Shown in pieces: positions 17,695 through 27,741 of a DNA stretch of 64,000 bases. The DNA lies in assembly GCF_003205515.1 (NCBI RefSeq), contig NZ_KZ826481.1, forward strand, positions 166,660-230,659, given 5' to 3'. The notes below the pieces were generated by a model, which was not told the DNA's origin, searched no databases, and worked only from the letters and a program-made list of their open reading frames with translations. Made by a program: the position numbers and the translations under genes. Position 1 is the first letter of the stretch. Every line of letters begins with the position of its first letter. The DNA is from Litorivita pollutaquae. GTDB lineage: Bacteria > Pseudomonadota > Alphaproteobacteria > Rhodobacterales > Rhodobacteraceae.

Positions 17695-17720
17695 CGGCCC
17701 GCAGATCTCTCTGCGGGCCG
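17695..17720 (-). terminator. Hairpin after the cyclophilin operon
   Basis: A perfect ten-base stem CGGCCCGCAG/CTGCGGGCCG with a six-base loop, 43 bases after the cyclophilin stop. No clear U tract follows on the minus strand, so it may be a 3' end stabiliser or a weak terminator. Confidence 0.5.
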
Positions 17721-17762
17721 CTATGTTTGCCTTATACGCTCACTTGATAAGCACACTCCGGC

Positions 17763-18320
17763 CTATTCGGTGACTGTGACTTTGGTCATCACGTCCGGCG
17801 CGCCGATAACCGCGCCGTTCGCGCCTTTGCCCAATTTGATCTGGTCCACCACATCCATGCCATCGGTGACCTGTCCGACAACGGTGTATTGACCGTTGAG
17901 GAAGGGGCCGGGAGCGAACATGATGAAGAACTGCGAATTGGCCGAATTGGGATCGGACGAACGCGCCATGCCAACAACCCCGCGATCAAAATTCAGATCG
18001 GAGAACTCCGCCGGAATATTGCCGCGGTCCGATCCGCCCATGCCCGCGCGGCGCATATCGCCGCCCAGACGGCCGAATTCCACATCACCGGTTTGCGCCA
18101 TAAACCCTTCGATCACGCGGTGGAAGACCACGCCATCATAAGCGCCCTCGGCGGCCAATGCGGTGATTTGTTCCACATGCTTGGGCGCGGTTTCTTCCAG
18201 AAGGTCGATGTTGACGGTGCCATTGGCCCCCTCGCCTTCGATCTGGATCTCCAACCCCGTGGCCAAAGCCGCCGATGCCGCAAACGTCAAAGCCGCAGCG
18301 CTTGCGAAAGCCTTACGCAT
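17763..18320 (-). CDS. Periplasmic cyclophilin-type peptidyl-prolyl isomerase
   Basis: A 185-residue cyclophilin with an N-terminal signal peptide (MRKAFASAAALTFAASAALA, cleavage near residue 21). The catalytic domain follows: FHRVIEGFMAQTGD (about 67-80), including the active-site FHR, and NSANSQFFIMF (about 123-133). It accelerates cis-trans prolyl isomerisation of exported proteins. The start lies eight bases inside the preceding cytosolic cyclophilin gene, so the pair is one operon giving a cytoplasmic and an exported copy. Confidence 0.92.
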   Translation of the reverse strand: MRKAFASAAALTFAASAALATGLEIQIEGEGANGTVNIDLLEETAPKHVEQITALAAEGAYDGVVFHRVIEGFMAQTGDVEFGRLGGDMRRAGMGGSDRGNIPAEFSDLNFDRGVVGMARSSDPNSANSQFFIMFAPGPFLNGQYTVVGQVTDGMDVVDQIKLGKGANGAVIGAPDVMTKVTVTE

Positions 18321-18819
18321 CTGCGGCCACCTTCACCGAAATCATCCGGTCGGGCGCAGGCGCAGGTTCGCCGCGGGTGATCGCATCGACGTGTTCCATG
18401 CCGTCGGTGACGCGGCCATAAACGGTGTATTGACCGTTGAGGAAATGGTTGTCGCTGAAGTTGATGAAAAACTGCGAGTTGGCCGAATTCGGGTTGGCCG
18501 ACCGCGCAGCGCCAAGCGTGCCACGATCATGGGGCAGTTTGGAAAACTCGGCCGGAACATCCGGCAAATCCGAACCGCCGGTGCCGGCGCGGCGGATGTC
18601 GAAATCCTTTTCCATGTTGCCATGTTCCACATCGCCGGTTTGCGCCATAAAACCGTCAATCACGCGGTGGAAAGCCACGTTGTCATAGGCGCCTGCGCGC
18701 GCCAATTCCTTGATCCGCGCGCAATGCTGCGGGGCCACGTCGGGCAGCAGTTCGAGGGTGACCGTGCCGCCCTTGAGTTCGATCAACAGGGTGTTTTCGG
18801 GGTCTTTGATATCCGCCAT
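18313..18819 (-). CDS. Cytoplasmic cyclophilin-type peptidyl-prolyl isomerase
   Basis: A 168-residue cyclophilin with no signal peptide. Conserved segments: FHRVIDGFMAQTGD (about 50-63), NSANSQFFINFSDN (about 108-121) and LNGQYTVYGRV. The start at 18819 has AGGAG seven bases upstream; in-frame codons further upstream give no family similarity. It is first in the two-gene cyclophilin operon and divergent from pgk. Confidence 0.93.
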   Translation of the reverse strand: MADIKDPENTLLIELKGGTVTLELLPDVAPQHCARIKELARAGAYDNVAFHRVIDGFMAQTGDVEHGNMEKDFDIRRAGTGGSDLPDVPAEFSKLPHDRGTLGAARSANPNSANSQFFINFSDNHFLNGQYTVYGRVTDGMEHVDAITRGEPAPAPDRMISVKVAADA

Positions 18820-19029
18820 GTCCGGCTCCTTGCTTTGCGCGCACTGCGGCGCGCCGTTCATAATCCTGCGCGAATACCTAAGACCAAGCGCGCCGGATGC
18901 CAAGCGCGCTGTTGACGCCTTGCGCAAGACGGGCGAAGAGATGCGCAAGCGAATTATGAACAGCGGGCCCGCGAAGCGCCCGTTCGAGATTTCAGGCGCG
19001 CGGCGCCACAAGCATAGGAGATGGCCACG

Positions 19030-20220
19030 ATGGGGTGGAACACGCTGGATGATATGGAGTTGAACGGGAAATCCGTTTTGGTGCGCGTCGACATCAACGT
19101 GCCGGTGAATGACGCCGGCGAAGTGACCGATGCCACGCGGATTGAACGCATTGTTCCGACGGTCAAAGACATCCTTGCGGGCGGCGGCACGCCGGTTCTG
19201 CTCGCGCATTTCGGCCGCCCCAAGGGCAAACATGTGCCGGAACTATCGTTGCGCATCACCGTGCCCGCGCTTGAAGCCGCATTGGAACAAGGCGTCGTGT
19301 TCATTGAGCGCCCCGATCGCGGCGCGATCGAAGCCGCCAAGGGCAAGGTCATCCTCGTTGAAAACACCCGCTTTGCCCCCGGCGAGACGAAAAACGATCC
19401 CGCCATGGCCAAATTCCTCGCCTCGCTTGGGGATATCTATTGCAATGATGCGTTTTCGGCCGCGCACCGCGCCCATGCCTCGACCGAAGGCGTGGCGCAT
19501 TTGCTGCCCTCTTGCGCAGGGCGGTTGATGCAGGCGGAATTGGAAGCCTTGGAAAAGGCGCTCGGCACGCCGCAGAAACCCGTGGTCGCGGTGGTCGGCG
19601 GCGCGAAAGTGTCAACCAAATTGGAGCTTTTGGGCAATCTGGTCGAAAAAGTGCAATATCTGGTGATCGGCGGCGGCATGGCCAATACGTTTTTGGCAGC
19701 GCGCGGGATCGACGTGGGCAAATCGCTTTGCGAGCATGACCTGATCGACACCGCCGAGCAAATCCGCCTCAAGGCGCTTGATCTGGGATGCGAGATTGTT
19801 TTGCCCGTCGATGTGGTCGTGGCACGCGAATTCGCGGCCAATGCCGCAAACGAAGTGGTCACTGCGCAAAACTGCCCTGCCGATGCGATGATTTTGGACG
19901 CAGGCCCCAAATCGGTCACGCGGATCGAGGCATTGCTCGGCGAGGCAAAAACCCTGATCTGGAACGGGCCGTTGGGCGCGTTCGAGATCGAGCCCTTTGA
20001 TGCCGCCACCAATGCGGCAGCAAAGGCTGCGGCGAAATATACCCGCGCCGGTAGCCTGATTTCGGTTGCAGGCGGCGGTGACACGGTTGCGGCGCTCAAC
20101 AAAGCCGATGCCACTAAAGATTTCACCTATATCAGCACCGCTGGCGGCGCATTTCTGGAATGGATGGAGGGCAAAACCCTGCCCGGTGTTGCCGCGCTTG
20201 AGGCCGCAGGGCAGCAGTAA
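19030..20220 (+). CDS. pgk: Phosphoglycerate kinase
   Basis: A 396-residue glycolytic/Calvin-cycle kinase interconverting 1,3-bisphosphoglycerate and 3-phosphoglycerate. The N-terminal [16 protein letters not shown] and the C-terminal VAGGGDT loop are diagnostic, as is [12 protein letters not shown] in the middle. The start is set at ATG 19030 because GGAG lies nine bases upstream; the in-frame ATG at 19021 touches that Shine-Dalgarno and would leave no spacing. The gene stands alone between the divergent cyclophilin operon and the converging acyl-CoA dehydrogenase. Confidence 0.96.
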   Translation: MGWNTLDDMELNGKSVLVRVDINVPVNDAGEVTDATRIERIVPTVKDILAGGGTPVLLAHFGRPKGKHVPELSLRITVPALEAALEQGVVFIERPDRGAIEAAKGKVILVENTRFAPGETKNDPAMAKFLASLGDIYCNDAFSAAHRAHASTEGVAHLLPSCAGRLMQAELEALEKALGTPQKPVVAVVGGAKVSTKLELLGNLVEKVQYLVIGGGMANTFLAARGIDVGKSLCEHDLIDTAEQIRLKALDLGCEIVLPVDVVVAREFAANAANEVVTAQNCPADAMILDAGPKSVTRIEALLGEAKTLIWNGPLGAFEIEPFDAATNAAAKAAAKYTRAGSLISVAGGGDTVAALNKADATKDFTYISTAGGAFLEWMEGKTLPGVAALEAAGQQ

Positions 20221-20471
20221 GCCCCGCTCTGCGGCCCGTGCTGCATGGCGCGGGTTGCCACACGCTGCGGGCGGCGGATTGCACTGCTGGCGCGATTGCC
20301 CGCCCGACATGCCTCCCGATGCGCCTTCCGCGCATGCCTATATGCACCGCATATCCTGTTTACCCCGCATCCCGCCGCGCCATAAGGGGGAGCCTGCGGG
20401 GCCGCAGCCGGGCGTTGCATATCGCGAAACCGTCTTGCCGGGACTGGCGTGCCAAAACGGCGGGGGCGCGG

Positions 20472-22184
20472 CTATCCTTGGGTGATCCGCGCGACAAGAG
20501 GCGCCGTATCGACGCCCTGCATGGTACCATAGGTGCGCCCGCGCGCGCCGGCCAGACGGCTGCTCACATAGGCCTCTGACACCGGCGCCGGGGCTTTACG
20601 GATCAGAACTGCCGCCGTCAGCAAGCTGGCAAGGCTTTCGGCATACCACCGTGCCTGCGCCTCATCGGGCAATCGCGGGAACCGCGCCATATGGGTTTTG
20701 ATCGCCGCATCGAAATGTCGATTCACCCCCGCCGCCAGCGTCAGCTCGTTTGACAGGGCCTCGGCGGTGGCGGGCGCTTTGACCAGCGTGCGCAGGATGT
20801 CGAGACAGATGACATTGCCCGACCCTTCCCAAATCGAATTGAGCGGCGCTTCGCGGTAGAGCATCGGCATTGGCCCCTCTTCGACATATCCCGAACCGCC
20901 CATACATTCCATCGCCTCGAAGACCACCTGCGGGCACAGCCGATTGCCCAGATATTTCGCCAAAGCCACACCAATACGCGAAAACGCGCGGCCGGATTCG
21001 GTGCCGCTGTCGAAACTCTGTGCCACATGCAGCGAAAGCGCCAAAGTGCCCTCGGCCTCCAACGCCAGGTCGGCCAAAACCGATTGCATCATCGGTTGAT
21101 CAATCAGGCGTTTTTGAAACGCAGTGCGATGCGTGGCCCAATGATGCGCCTGCACCAATGCCGCGCGCATCAATCCCGCCGGGGCGATGGCGGTATCAAG
21201 CCGGGTGTGATGGACCATCTCAATGATGGTTTTGACGCCTGCGCCCTCTGCCCCCAACCGATAGGCCAGCGCGCCGTCATATTCGATCTCAGAGGAGGCA
21301 TTGGCCTGATTGCCGAGCTTGTCCTTCAACCGTTGGATGCGGATGCCGTTGCGCGTGCCCTCAAGCCAGCGCGGCACCAGAAAACAGGTCAAACCACCTT
21401 GGGCCTGTGCCAATGTCAGAAACCCGTCGGACATCGGCGCCGAGCAAAACCATTTATGTCCCGTCAACCGGTAATGCCCCTCGGCCGGCACCGCCGTGGT
21501 GGCCGTACGGCGCAGATCCGATCCGCCCTGTTTTTCGGTCATCGCCATGCCCAATGTGGCACCGGCTTTGCGGGTCAAGGCCCGCGCCGATCCGTCATAG
21601 CGGCGCGAGGTCAATTTCGGCACCCAGTCCTGCAACAGCTTTGGATTGGCCTTGAGCGCCGGCACGGCGGCATAGGTCATCGTCAGCGGACAACAGACGC
21701 CCGGTTCGATTTGCGTCATCTGGTATAGCATCGCCGCATGGGTGGCATGGCCGCCGCGCGCGCCCTCCCATGGCAAGGCCGCCATACCTCCGCCGATCCC
21801 CGCCTGCATCAAATCATGATACGCGGGGTGAAACGTCACTTCGTCGATGCGGCGCCCACCGGCATCATGGGTGATCAATTCGGGTTTATAACGCTGCGCG
21901 GCACGGGCTTTGGCGCGCATCTCCTCGGTGCCGATACGACCGCCGAAATGCGCCAAATGCTCCATATCGGCCCCGCTTGCCGCGGCATGGCACCGCAAGG
22001 CCGGATCGGCAGTGAACAAATCGCCATCGCCCATCGGTGCGGGTTGATTGGTGACCTCATGGGTGCCCAAATCAGCCTGCGGCGGGACAGAGCCAGGCGC
22101 GGAGGCACGCCCGGAGGCAACGGCAAAGGTGCCGCCAGAAGCAGCAGAATCCGAAGCGGAAATCGGGGGCGGAATGCGCGTCAT
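20472..22184 (-). CDS. AidB-like acyl-CoA dehydrogenase family protein
   Basis: A 570-residue flavoprotein resembling E. coli AidB, an acyl-CoA dehydrogenase homologue induced by alkylation stress. The AidB-type N-terminus (THEVTNQPAPMGDGDL), the GRRIDEVTFHPAYH segment, FAD-binding MAMTEKQGGSDLR and YKWF-like HKWFCSAP, and ECMGGSGYVEEGPMPMLYREA near the C-terminus support this. AidB members bind FAD and DNA and have weak isovaleryl-CoA dehydrogenase activity. The start at 22184 (MTRIPPP) has AGGA twelve bases upstream; an upstream ATG at 22235 is possible. An N-terminal Ser/Ala/Gly-rich stretch of about 30 residues precedes the conserved part. Confidence 0.85.
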   Translation of the reverse strand: MTRIPPPISASDSAASGGTFAVASGRASAPGSVPPQADLGTHEVTNQPAPMGDGDLFTADPALRCHAAASGADMEHLAHFGGRIGTEEMRAKARAAQRYKPELITHDAGGRRIDEVTFHPAYHDLMQAGIGGGMAALPWEGARGGHATHAAMLYQMTQIEPGVCCPLTMTYAAVPALKANPKLLQDWVPKLTSRRYDGSARALTRKAGATLGMAMTEKQGGSDLRRTATTAVPAEGHYRLTGHKWFCSAPMSDGFLTLAQAQGGLTCFLVPRWLEGTRNGIRIQRLKDKLGNQANASSEIEYDGALAYRLGAEGAGVKTIIEMVHHTRLDTAIAPAGLMRAALVQAHHWATHRTAFQKRLIDQPMMQSVLADLALEAEGTLALSLHVAQSFDSGTESGRAFSRIGVALAKYLGNRLCPQVVFEAMECMGGSGYVEEGPMPMLYREAPLNSIWEGSGNVICLDILRTLVKAPATAEALSNELTLAAGVNRHFDAAIKTHMARFPRLPDEAQARWYAESLASLLTAAVLIRKAPAPVSEAYVSSRLAGARGRTYGTMQGVDTAPLVARITQG

Positions 22185-22396
22185 GTCAAGCAAGGTTCCT
22201 CGTCTTGCACCCCAATCGTTGCGGTGCATCTCCACAGCCTCGCAACTGCGGCAGCTATTTGCAATAACCTGCTCATCACAGACATAAATTTAATAAAATG
22301 TGACGCGGGGGATTCACAAAACGAATCGCATGTGGCATGGTGTTTGAAGGGTCCGATAGAGGCCGGAATTCAAGCAGTGTTAGGCAGATTTCCATT

Positions 22397-22696
22397 ATGA
22401 CGTCGCGCAAAAAACCCGGTTTTGGTGTGCTGATCTATTTCGCCGCCGCCCTCAGCATCGGGCTTTATTTCGCCTTTGCCGCCGTGCAGGGCGATTACGG
22501 CCTGTTTCGCCGTGCCGAAATCAACGCCGAGCATGACCAATTGGCAGCGCAATTGACCAAACTGCGCGCCGATGTGGCGCGGATGGAAAACCTGACGCAG
22601 CGCCTCTCGGACAGCTACCTTGACCTAGACCTGCTCGACCAACAGGCCCGTGATGTGCTGGGCATGGTGCGCAGCGACGAGATCGTCATCCGTTAA
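22397..22696 (+). CDS. ftsB: Septum formation initiator family protein (FtsB-like)
   Basis: A 99-residue bitopic membrane protein: a short basic N-terminus (TSRKKPG), one transmembrane helix (about residues 8-30), then a coiled coil rich in Leu, Ala and charged residues (about 40-75) ending in DQQARDVLGM. This is the FtsB/DivIC pattern of divisome proteins that link FtsL/FtsQ with septal synthases. The location upstream of pdhA is the usual alphaproteobacterial context. In-frame codons before 22397 lack family features. Confidence 0.82.
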   Translation: MTSRKKPGFGVLIYFAAALSIGLYFAFAAVQGDYGLFRRAEINAEHDQLAAQLTKLRADVARMENLTQRLSDSYLDLDLLDQQARDVLGMVRSDEIVIR

Positions 22697-22816
22697 ATCA
22701 CACCCTTCCTATCGAGTTTGTCACAACACCATCCGCCGCGCGGCGGGCCGAATTTTGCTGTCAAAACCCCCGTTGGAAATTCCTTCTCGCATCCCTGCGC
22801 AGGATGCTGTATAAAT

Positions 22817-22834
22817 TAGTTTAACGCTAAACTA
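22817..22834. promoter_or_regulatory. Dyad operator candidate in the pdhA leader
   Basis: A perfect palindrome TAGTTTA-ACGC-TAAACTA lies between a TATAAAT-like -10 element (about 22810-22816) and the GGAGGAGG ribosome-binding site of pdhA. The position over the expected transcription start would suit a repressor. The regulator is unknown. Confidence 0.5.
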
Positions 22835-22861
22835 GTTTCATCCCGGAGGAGGAACCCGCCG

Positions 22862-23872
22862 ATGGCCGTCAAGAAAAGCTCAAAGAAACCAAACGTTTCT
22901 GCGCAAGAGTTACAAGCCTATTACCATGATATGCTGTTGATACGGCGATTCGAGGAAAAGGCCGGACAGCTATACGGCATGGGGTTGATCGGCGGGTTCT
23001 GCCACCTCTACATCGGACAAGAAGCGGTTGTTGTCGGGCTTGAAGCGGCGGCCAAAGAGGGCGACAAACGCGTCACCTCCTATCGCGATCACGGGCATAT
23101 GTTGGCCTGCGGCATGGACCCGAACGGCGTTATGGCGGAATTGACCGGACGCATCGGCGGCTATTCCAAAGGCAAAGGCGGCTCGATGCATATGTTCAGC
23201 AAAGAGAAGCATTTCTACGGCGGTCACGGCATCGTCGGCGCGCAGGTGCCGATCGGTGCGGGGCTGGCCTTTGCCGACAAATACAAAGGCAATGATAACG
23301 TCAGCTTCACCTATTTCGGCGATGGCGCCGCCAACCAAGGACAGGTTTACGAGACCTTCAACATGGCCGCCCTTTGGAAATTGCCGGTGATTTTTGTGAT
23401 TGAAAACAACCAATATGCCATGGGAACCGCGCAAGCGCGGTCAACGTCGTCACCGGATATTTTCACACGCGGTGCCGCCTTTGGTATCCCGGGCGAAGCC
23501 GTCGATGGCATGGATGTTCTCGCCGTCAAAGCGGCCGGTGACACCGCCGTCGCGCATTGCCGCGCGGGCAAAGGCCCTTATATCCTCGAGGTCAAAACCT
23601 ACCGCTATCGCGGCCATTCGATGTCCGATCCGGCCAAATACCGCACCCGTGAAGAAGTGCAGAAAATGCGCGAGGAAAAGGATGCCATCGAACATGTCCG
23701 TGATTTGCTTTTGACGGGCAAACACGCCACCGAAGACGACCTCAAAGCCATCGACAAGTCGATCAAGGAAATCGTCAACGCCAGCGCAGAGTTTGCCAAG
23801 GAAAGCCCCGAGCCGGCGCTCGAAGAGCTTTGGACCGATATTTACGCCGATGACGCGTCACAGACCGCGTAA
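22862..23872 (+). CDS. pdhA: Pyruvate dehydrogenase E1 component, alpha subunit
   Basis: A 336-residue thiamine-diphosphate-dependent E1-alpha subunit that decarboxylates pyruvate. The ThDP/Mg motif GDGAANQGQVYE continues to ENNQYAMGT (about 158-190), and the phosphorylation-loop-like segment YRGHSMSDPAKYRT (about 247-260) is intact. A strong GGAGGAGG ribosome-binding site precedes ATG 22862. It is first in pdhA-pdhB-pdhC with 12- and 10-base gaps; no lipoamide dehydrogenase gene is in the window. Confidence 0.96.
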   Translation: MAVKKSSKKPNVSAQELQAYYHDMLLIRRFEEKAGQLYGMGLIGGFCHLYIGQEAVVVGLEAAAKEGDKRVTSYRDHGHMLACGMDPNGVMAELTGRIGGYSKGKGGSMHMFSKEKHFYGGHGIVGAQVPIGAGLAFADKYKGNDNVSFTYFGDGAANQGQVYETFNMAALWKLPVIFVIENNQYAMGTAQARSTSSPDIFTRGAAFGIPGEAVDGMDVLAVKAAGDTAVAHCRAGKGPYILEVKTYRYRGHSMSDPAKYRTREEVQKMREEKDAIEHVRDLLLTGKHATEDDLKAIDKSIKEIVNASAEFAKESPEPALEELWTDIYADDASQTA

Positions 23873-23884
23873 GGGAGACAAAAC

Positions 23885-25288
23885 ATGCCAAGCGAAATCC
23901 TTATGCCCGCCCTCTCGCCCACGATGGAAGAAGGCACATTGGCCAAATGGCTCGTCAAAGAGGGCGACACGGTCGCCGCCGGCGATATCATGGCCGAGAT
24001 TGAAACCGACAAGGCCACGATGGAATTCGAAGCCGTCGATGAGGGCGTGATTGGAAAAATCCTCATTGCCGAGGGCAGCGAGGGCGTGAAGGTCAACACG
24101 CCGATTGCGGTGCTGCTTGAGGATGGCGAAAGCGCCGATGACATCGCATCATCCCCTGCCGGTTCGACTGCGCCCGCTGACGCGTCTGAGGCTGCGCCAG
24201 ACGAGGCGGCAACGGATGCCGAAGCCCCCGCACCGGCGCGCGCTAAACCCGCCGCCCCCGAAGCCGCCCCTGCCGAGCAAACCCCCGATTGGCCCGACGG
24301 CACGCCCATGAAAACCCAAACCGTGCGCGAGGCCTTGCGCGATGCGATGGCCGAAGAAATGCGCCGCGACGAAAACGTGTTCTTGATGGGAGAAGAGGTG
24401 GCCGAATACCAAGGTGCCTATAAAATTTCCCAAGGCCTTTTGGATGATTTCGGCTCCAAACGGGTGATCGACACACCGATCACAGAACACGGGTTTGCCG
24501 GTATCGGTGTCGGCGCGGCCTTTGGTGGATTGAAGCCGATTGTCGAATTCATGACGTTTAACTTCGCCATGCAAGCCATTGACCAGATTATTAACTCTGC
24601 GGCCAAGACGCTCTATATGTCGGGCGGACAGATGGGCGCGCCCATGGTGTTCCGTGGCCCCAATGGCGCCGCCGCCCGCGTCGGTGCCCAGCACAGCCAT
24701 GATTACGCCGCATGGTATGCACAAGTGCCGGGGTTGAAAGTGGTGATGCCCTACTCCGCCGCCGATGCCAAAGGGTTGCTCAAAACCGCGATCCGCGACC
24801 CCAACCCGGTGATCTTCCTTGAAAACGAGATCCTATACGGCAAATCCTTTGAAGTCCCTGCGATGGAGGATTTCACCATCCCCTTCGGCAAGGCGAAAAT
24901 CTGGCGCGAAGGCAGCGATGTCACCATCGTCAGCTTTGGCATTGGCATGACTTATGCGCTTGAGGCCGCAGATAAATTGGCCAAGGACGGGATTTCGGCA
25001 GAGGTCATTGACCTGCGCACCCTGCGCCCGATTGATTATGACACGGTGCTGACATCGGTGATGAAAACCAACCGCTGCATCACCGTCGAAGAAGGCTTCC
25101 CCGTCTGCTCCATCGGCAACCATATCAGCGCGACGATCATGACCCGCGCCTTTGATTACCTCGACGCGCCGGTGCTCAATTGCGCCGGTAAAGATGTGCC
25201 GATGCCCTATGCGGCCAACCTCGAAAAACACGCGCTTTTGACCACTGATGAGGTGATTGAAGCCGTGAAACAAGTCACTTACCGGTAA
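23885..25288 (+). CDS. pdhB: Pyruvate dehydrogenase E1 component, beta subunit, with N-terminal lipoyl domain
   Basis: A 467-residue E1-beta subunit. Unlike most E1-beta proteins it begins with a full lipoyl domain (residues 1-80, ETDKATMEF with lipoylated K43), then an Ala/Pro-rich linker (about 85-140), then the transketolase-like E1-beta domain (about 142-467) with [11 protein letters not shown], the [14 protein letters not shown] segment and a C-terminal transketolase fold. This fusion is characteristic of alphaproteobacterial PdhB. The lipoyl domain is nearly identical to that of PdhC next door, indicating duplication or ongoing gene conversion. Confidence 0.95.
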   Translation: MPSEILMPALSPTMEEGTLAKWLVKEGDTVAAGDIMAEIETDKATMEFEAVDEGVIGKILIAEGSEGVKVNTPIAVLLEDGESADDIASSPAGSTAPADASEAAPDEAATDAEAPAPARAKPAAPEAAPAEQTPDWPDGTPMKTQTVREALRDAMAEEMRRDENVFLMGEEVAEYQGAYKISQGLLDDFGSKRVIDTPITEHGFAGIGVGAAFGGLKPIVEFMTFNFAMQAIDQIINSAAKTLYMSGGQMGAPMVFRGPNGAAARVGAQHSHDYAAWYAQVPGLKVVMPYSAADAKGLLKTAIRDPNPVIFLENEILYGKSFEVPAMEDFTIPFGKAKIWREGSDVTIVSFGIGMTYALEAADKLAKDGISAEVIDLRTLRPIDYDTVLTSVMKTNRCITVEEGFPVCSIGNHISATIMTRAFDYLDAPVLNCAGKDVPMPYAANLEKHALLTTDEVIEAVKQVTYR

Positions 25289-25298
25289 GGAGAGAGAG

Positions 25299-26618
25299 AT
25301 GCCGACAGAAATCCTAATGCCCGCCCTCTCGCCGACGATGGAAGAAGGCACATTGGCCAAATGGTTGGTCAAGGAGGGCGACACCGTATCCTCCGGCGAC
25401 CTATTGGCCGAGATTGAAACCGACAAGGCGACGATGGAATTCGAGGCCGTCGATGAGGGCGTCATCGGGAAGATCCTCGTCGCCGAAGGCAGCGAAGGCG
25501 TGAAAGTGAACACGGCGATTGCGGTGCTGCTTGAAGAGGGCGAAAGCGCCGATGATATTGGCGCAGAACCTGCAAAAGCCCCAGAGGAGACGCCCGCCGC
25601 GCCCTCGGAGCCTGCTGCGCCGGAACCCGCCGCCAAACCGTCCGCATCCGCTGCCCCCAGCGCACCGCAAGACGCGGATGGGAAACGCATTTTCGCCTCT
25701 CCCCTGGCGCGCCGTATCGCAGCGGACAAAGGCGTCGATCTATCCTCGATCAGCGGGTCCGGTCCCAAAGGCCGGATCGTCAAAGCCGATGTTGAAGCAG
25801 CCCAAGCCGAAGCCCCCGCCCCAGCGGAGAGCGCCGCCCCCGCAGCAGAGCCTGCTGCGGCATCCGCGCCCGCCGCCCTCGCATCCGGTCCCTCCGCCGA
25901 TGCGGTCAAACGGATGTATGAAGGCCGCGCCTATGAGGAAATACCGCTCAACGGCATGCGCAAAACCATTGCCGCACGCCTTACCGAAGCCAAACAATCG
26001 ATCCCGCATTTCTACCTGCGCCGCGATATCAAGCTCGACGCGCTGATGAAATTCCGCACGGAATTGAACGGCAAATTGGAAGCCCGCGGCGTCAAACTCT
26101 CGGTCAACGACTTCATCATCAAAGCCTGCGCCTTGGCGTTGCAAGCGGTGCCTGCGGCCAATGCGGTGTGGGCCGGGGACCGCGTGTTGCAATTGACGCC
26201 CTCCGATGTCGCCGTGGCGGTCGCGATTGAAGGCGGTTTGTTCACGCCGGTTCTCAAGGACGCCGAGATGAAATCGCTTTCGGCTCTCTCCGCCGAAATG
26301 AAAGACTTGGCCACCCGCGCCCGCGACCGCAAACTTGCGCCGCATGAATACCAAGGCGGCAGCTTTGCGATTTCCAACCTCGGAATGTTCGGAATTGATA
26401 ATTTTGACGCCGTCATCAACCCGCCACACGCCGCAATTCTTGCAGTTGGTGCGGGTGTGAAAAAACCGGTGGTTGGCAAGGACGGCGCATTGGAAGTCGC
26501 CACGGTGATGTCCGTGACCCTTTCGGTCGATCACCGTGTTATCGACGGCGCGCTCGGCGCAGAGCTGCTCAACCAAATCGTCGACAATCTGGAAAACCCG
26601 ATTGCCATGCTAGCCTGA
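25299..26618 (+). CDS. pdhC: Dihydrolipoamide acetyltransferase (E2) of pyruvate dehydrogenase
   Basis: A 439-residue E2 core subunit: one lipoyl domain (1-80, lipoyl K43), Ala/Pro linker, a peripheral subunit-binding domain (about 130-165, [16 protein letters not shown]), a second linker and the acetyltransferase domain (about 210-439). The catalytic His-Asp pair lies in [12 protein letters not shown] near residue 410. It transfers the acetyl group from lipoamide to CoA. A GGAGAGAG ribosome-binding site precedes the start, and a strong terminator follows 40 bases after the stop. Confidence 0.95.
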   Translation: MPTEILMPALSPTMEEGTLAKWLVKEGDTVSSGDLLAEIETDKATMEFEAVDEGVIGKILVAEGSEGVKVNTAIAVLLEEGESADDIGAEPAKAPEETPAAPSEPAAPEPAAKPSASAAPSAPQDADGKRIFASPLARRIAADKGVDLSSISGSGPKGRIVKADVEAAQAEAPAPAESAAPAAEPAAASAPAALASGPSADAVKRMYEGRAYEEIPLNGMRKTIAARLTEAKQSIPHFYLRRDIKLDALMKFRTELNGKLEARGVKLSVNDFIIKACALALQAVPAANAVWAGDRVLQLTPSDVAVAVAIEGGLFTPVLKDAEMKSLSALSAEMKDLATRARDRKLAPHEYQGGSFAISNLGMFGIDNFDAVINPPHAAILAVGAGVKKPVVGKDGALEVATVMSVTLSVDHRVIDGALGAELLNQIVDNLENPIAMLA

Positions 26619-26658
26619 CCGGCGCGCCGGGTCACCGGCCGGCGCACCGTGAAACAAC

Positions 26659-26687
26659 AAACGCCCGCAGGTTTCTGCGGGCGTTTT
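26659..26687 (+). terminator. Intrinsic terminator after pdhC
   Basis: A perfect twelve-base stem (AAACGCCCGCAG/CTGCGGGCGTTT) with a GTTT loop, ending in TTTT. It lies between converging pdhC and cysE and could act in both directions. Confidence 0.85.
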
Positions 26688-26713
26688 GGTTTGAATTCCG
26701 GCTGCGGCGTTTT

Positions 26714-27523
26714 TTACTCACGCGCGCCGATCAATTGATCCATCGACACCGAGGGTTGATCGCATCCTGCCTCACCGACGACCTTGGCCGGCACACCGGC
26801 CACCGTCTTGCAGGGGGGCACTTCGGTCAACACAACAGACCCTGCTGCGATGCGGCTGCAATGGCCGATCTTGATATTTCCCAAAACCTTGGCCCCTGCC
26901 CCGATCAACACGCCGTTGCCAATTTTGGGGTGGCGATCTTCGTCCTCTTTGCCGGTCCCGCCCAAAGTGACCGAATGCAGGATCGACACATTATCGCCAA
27001 CCACGGCGGTTTCGCCGATCACGATGGCATGGGCATGGTCAAGGAACAGCCCCTTACCGATGCGGGACGCCGGATGGACATCAACTCCGAATTGCTCCGA
27101 CACCCGCATCTGCACGAAATAGGCCAAATCACGCCGCCCCTGGCGCCACAGCCAATGCCCGATACGGTAGGCTTGAATCGCTTGGAACCCTTTGAAAAAC
27201 ATCAAGGGTTGGATATACCGGTGGCAGGCTGGGTCGCGTTCGAACACGGCGATGATATCGGCCCGCGCGGCGGCCCCCAATTCGGGATCATCGGCATAGG
27301 CGGAATCGGCGATCTCGCGCAGCAATTGCTCGGACATCTCGGCCGAGGCCAACTTTTGCGCCATACGGTAGGCCAAAGCATTTTCGAGCGTTTCATGGTG
27401 CAAAATGCATCCATGCACCAATCCACCAAGCAATGGCTCATCGGTCACAGCTTGCCGGGCTTCTTGGGTGATACGAGTCCAGACCGGATCGATCTGGGAC
27501 AGTGTTGCGCGTTTCTCGGCCAT
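26714..27523 (-). CDS. cysE: Serine O-acetyltransferase
   Basis: A 269-residue enzyme making O-acetylserine from serine and acetyl-CoA, the first step of cysteine synthesis. An N-terminal all-helical domain (about 1-140) precedes the left-handed beta-helix of hexapeptide repeats (about 150-250): DHAHAIVIGETAVVGD, HSVTLGGTG, HPKIGNGVLIGAG. The catalytic DH and HS dyads are present. The C-terminus ends in a flexible tail without the Ile end common in enterobacterial CysE. It lies between pdhC and the end of the GTA cluster, the arrangement seen in other Rhodobacterales. Confidence 0.94.
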   Translation of the reverse strand: MAEKRATLSQIDPVWTRITQEARQAVTDEPLLGGLVHGCILHHETLENALAYRMAQKLASAEMSEQLLREIADSAYADDPELGAAARADIIAVFERDPACHRYIQPLMFFKGFQAIQAYRIGHWLWRQGRRDLAYFVQMRVSEQFGVDVHPASRIGKGLFLDHAHAIVIGETAVVGDNVSILHSVTLGGTGKEDEDRHPKIGNGVLIGAGAKVLGNIKIGHCSRIAAGSVVLTEVPPCKTVAGVPAKVVGEAGCDQPSVSMDQLIGARE

Positions 27524-27682
27524 TGTGCCTCGCCTGAACGGCCCCGGATAGGCGTCGCAGTGACGTCGATCAGAGGGATTGCTTTGGCTTTCTCTATAAC
27601 AGAGCGCAGGCGATGCGGAAATGCAAAGCTGTGATTTTAGCCATTCCGATACGGAATATCCTCTGCCTTGGCGCCGAAACGC

Positions 27683-27718
27683 AAAAGGGCTGCGCGGAGC
27701 AGAACCCGGCGCAGCCCA
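27683..27718 (-). terminator. Terminator of the GTA cluster
   Basis: On the minus strand, GGGCTGCGC and GCGCAGCCC form a nine-base stem with a 14-base loop followed by TTTT, about 25 bases after the last GTA gene. Confidence 0.8.
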
Positions 27719-27741
27719 TTGATTTCAGATGACTTTCCGTC

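Larger units (their letters stand above)
16998..17762. other. Long intergenic region with tandem repeat and degenerate sequence
   Basis: This stretch between cysS and the cyclophilin gene holds a possible cysS promoter, a pure octamer tandem repeat (17258-17387), about 250 bases of compositionally ordinary sequence without a convincing gene, and a hairpin (17695-17720) after the cyclophilin operon. Reading frames across the repeat exist on both strands but are artefacts of its periodicity. The part at 17440-17640 includes a 15-base string repeated at 58190. Confidence 0.6.

Noticed and set aside
17242-17892. 216-codon plus-strand frame through the octamer repeat
   Set aside because: The SLSPCLPV periodicity is a translation of the tandem repeat, and the frame runs on into the cyclophilin gene antisense.
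20221-20471. Small genes between pgk and the AidB-like gene
   Set aside because: Several short frames on both strands overlap each other, lack ribosome-binding sites and have Arg/Pro/Cys-rich reverse-reading composition.
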